A DNA stretch of 64,000 nucleotides, from assembly GCF_050908995.1 (NCBI RefSeq), contig NC_135123.1, forward strand, positions 806,001 through 870,000. The letters run 5' to 3'. The notes under the pieces are model-generated. The model had not been told where the DNA came from, ran no database searches, and saw only the letters and a program-made list of their open reading frames with translations. Shown in pieces: positions 63,784 to 64,000 of the stretch; within the stretch, counting starts at the first letter, position 1; each line of letters begins with the position of its first letter. The translations under genes and the position numbers were made by a program. The stretch is from Andrena cerasifolii. Its lineage: Eukaryota; Arthropoda; Insecta; Hymenoptera; Andrenidae.

Positions 63784-64000
63784 ATGACATCGAAGGAACA
63801 ACTCCTTATTGCGAGCGCAGCGTTTCTTTAACGTACAAATTATTAAAAGATAAGCGAACTAAAAAAAAAGTAGAGAGACGATGGCCGATAACGGAACTTT
63901 ATAAGCACAGAAAAGTAGAGGGACCCAATATTCTGAATGAATTAAAAGTGGAACTTAGCACGGGACAGTTTCAAAATTTTGTAAGAATGTCCAGTGAGGA
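63784..64000 (+). pseudogene. start of PIF/Harbinger-like transposase, cut by window end
   Basis: MTSKEQLLIASAAFL from 63784 stops at 63831. One frame over, the sequence continues KLLKDKRTKKKVERRWPITE, then NILNELKVELSTGQFQNFVR and MSSE. RRW...LxxEL...FxNFxRMSxE is the conserved N-terminus of PIF/Harbinger (HARBI1-like) transposases. Either a one-base frameshift or an intron lies between the two parts. The DDE core would be beyond the window. Confidence 0.6.

Noticed and set aside
1..64000. CRISPR arrays, bacterial operons or rRNA operons
   Set aside because: No spaced direct-repeat arrays or prokaryotic gene organisation. The window is intron-containing eukaryotic DNA full of retroelements.

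Overview
The window is eukaryotic and insect-like, most probably from a hymenopteran such as an ant. The only host gene I can support is a plus-strand prophenoloxidase (PPO). Four of its exons are present, at 18919-19029, 27919-28111, 31597-31820 and 47887-48089. They have canonical splice sites, matching phases and no stops, and encode about the first 244 residues, up to the copper-A HHWHWH motif. The remaining exons are not in the window. The introns measure 8.9 kb, 3.5 kb, 16.1 kb and more than 15.9 kb, and almost everything recognisable in them is transposable-element (TE) DNA. The ant attribution is an inference from the PPO sequence and TE content.

Upstream of PPO (1-18600) lie a decayed minus-strand Ty3/gypsy relic (1321-5100), a decayed RNase-H-bearing LINE (5105-7790), simple repeats with a perfect 58-bp palindrome, a complete but mutated Mag-like gypsy element (9292-14172) with a 5-bp target duplication, and, 4 bp beyond that duplication, a complete pogo/Tc5-like DNA transposon (14182-18297). 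The transposon has about 945-bp terminal inverted repeats (TIRs) and an open 471-aa transposase. It ends about 365 bp before the PPO TATA box.

Intron 1 holds a 9-bp tandem array, small inverted-repeat elements, an R4/Dong-like LINE relic, piggyBac pieces, a pogo-like MITE and a roughly 0.9-kb palindrome. Intron 2 holds a foldback-like element (28624-31113) with about 820-bp arms and a central 28-bp minisatellite, then a solo LTR. Intron 3 holds solo LTRs, a young intact Ty3/gypsy element (36900-41953) with apparently identical LTRs and a 1355-codon Gag-Pol carrying an N-terminal SAP-like domain, nested in an older MITE, plus several MITEs and a LINE relic.

Intron 4 and the rest of the window are dominated by an 8.6-kb hAT nest (48680-57318). 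A degraded hAT transposase gene is interrupted by two solo LTRs of one family, a TTAA-flanked piggyBac-type element that itself contains another MITE, and a 1.7-kb solo LTR. Beyond it are a Helitron fragment, a long inverted-repeat element, further MITEs and the start of a PIF/Harbinger-like transposase at the window edge. Target duplications (TA, TTAA, 4-, 5-, 6- and 8-bp) fix many boundaries to the base and give a relative order of insertion.
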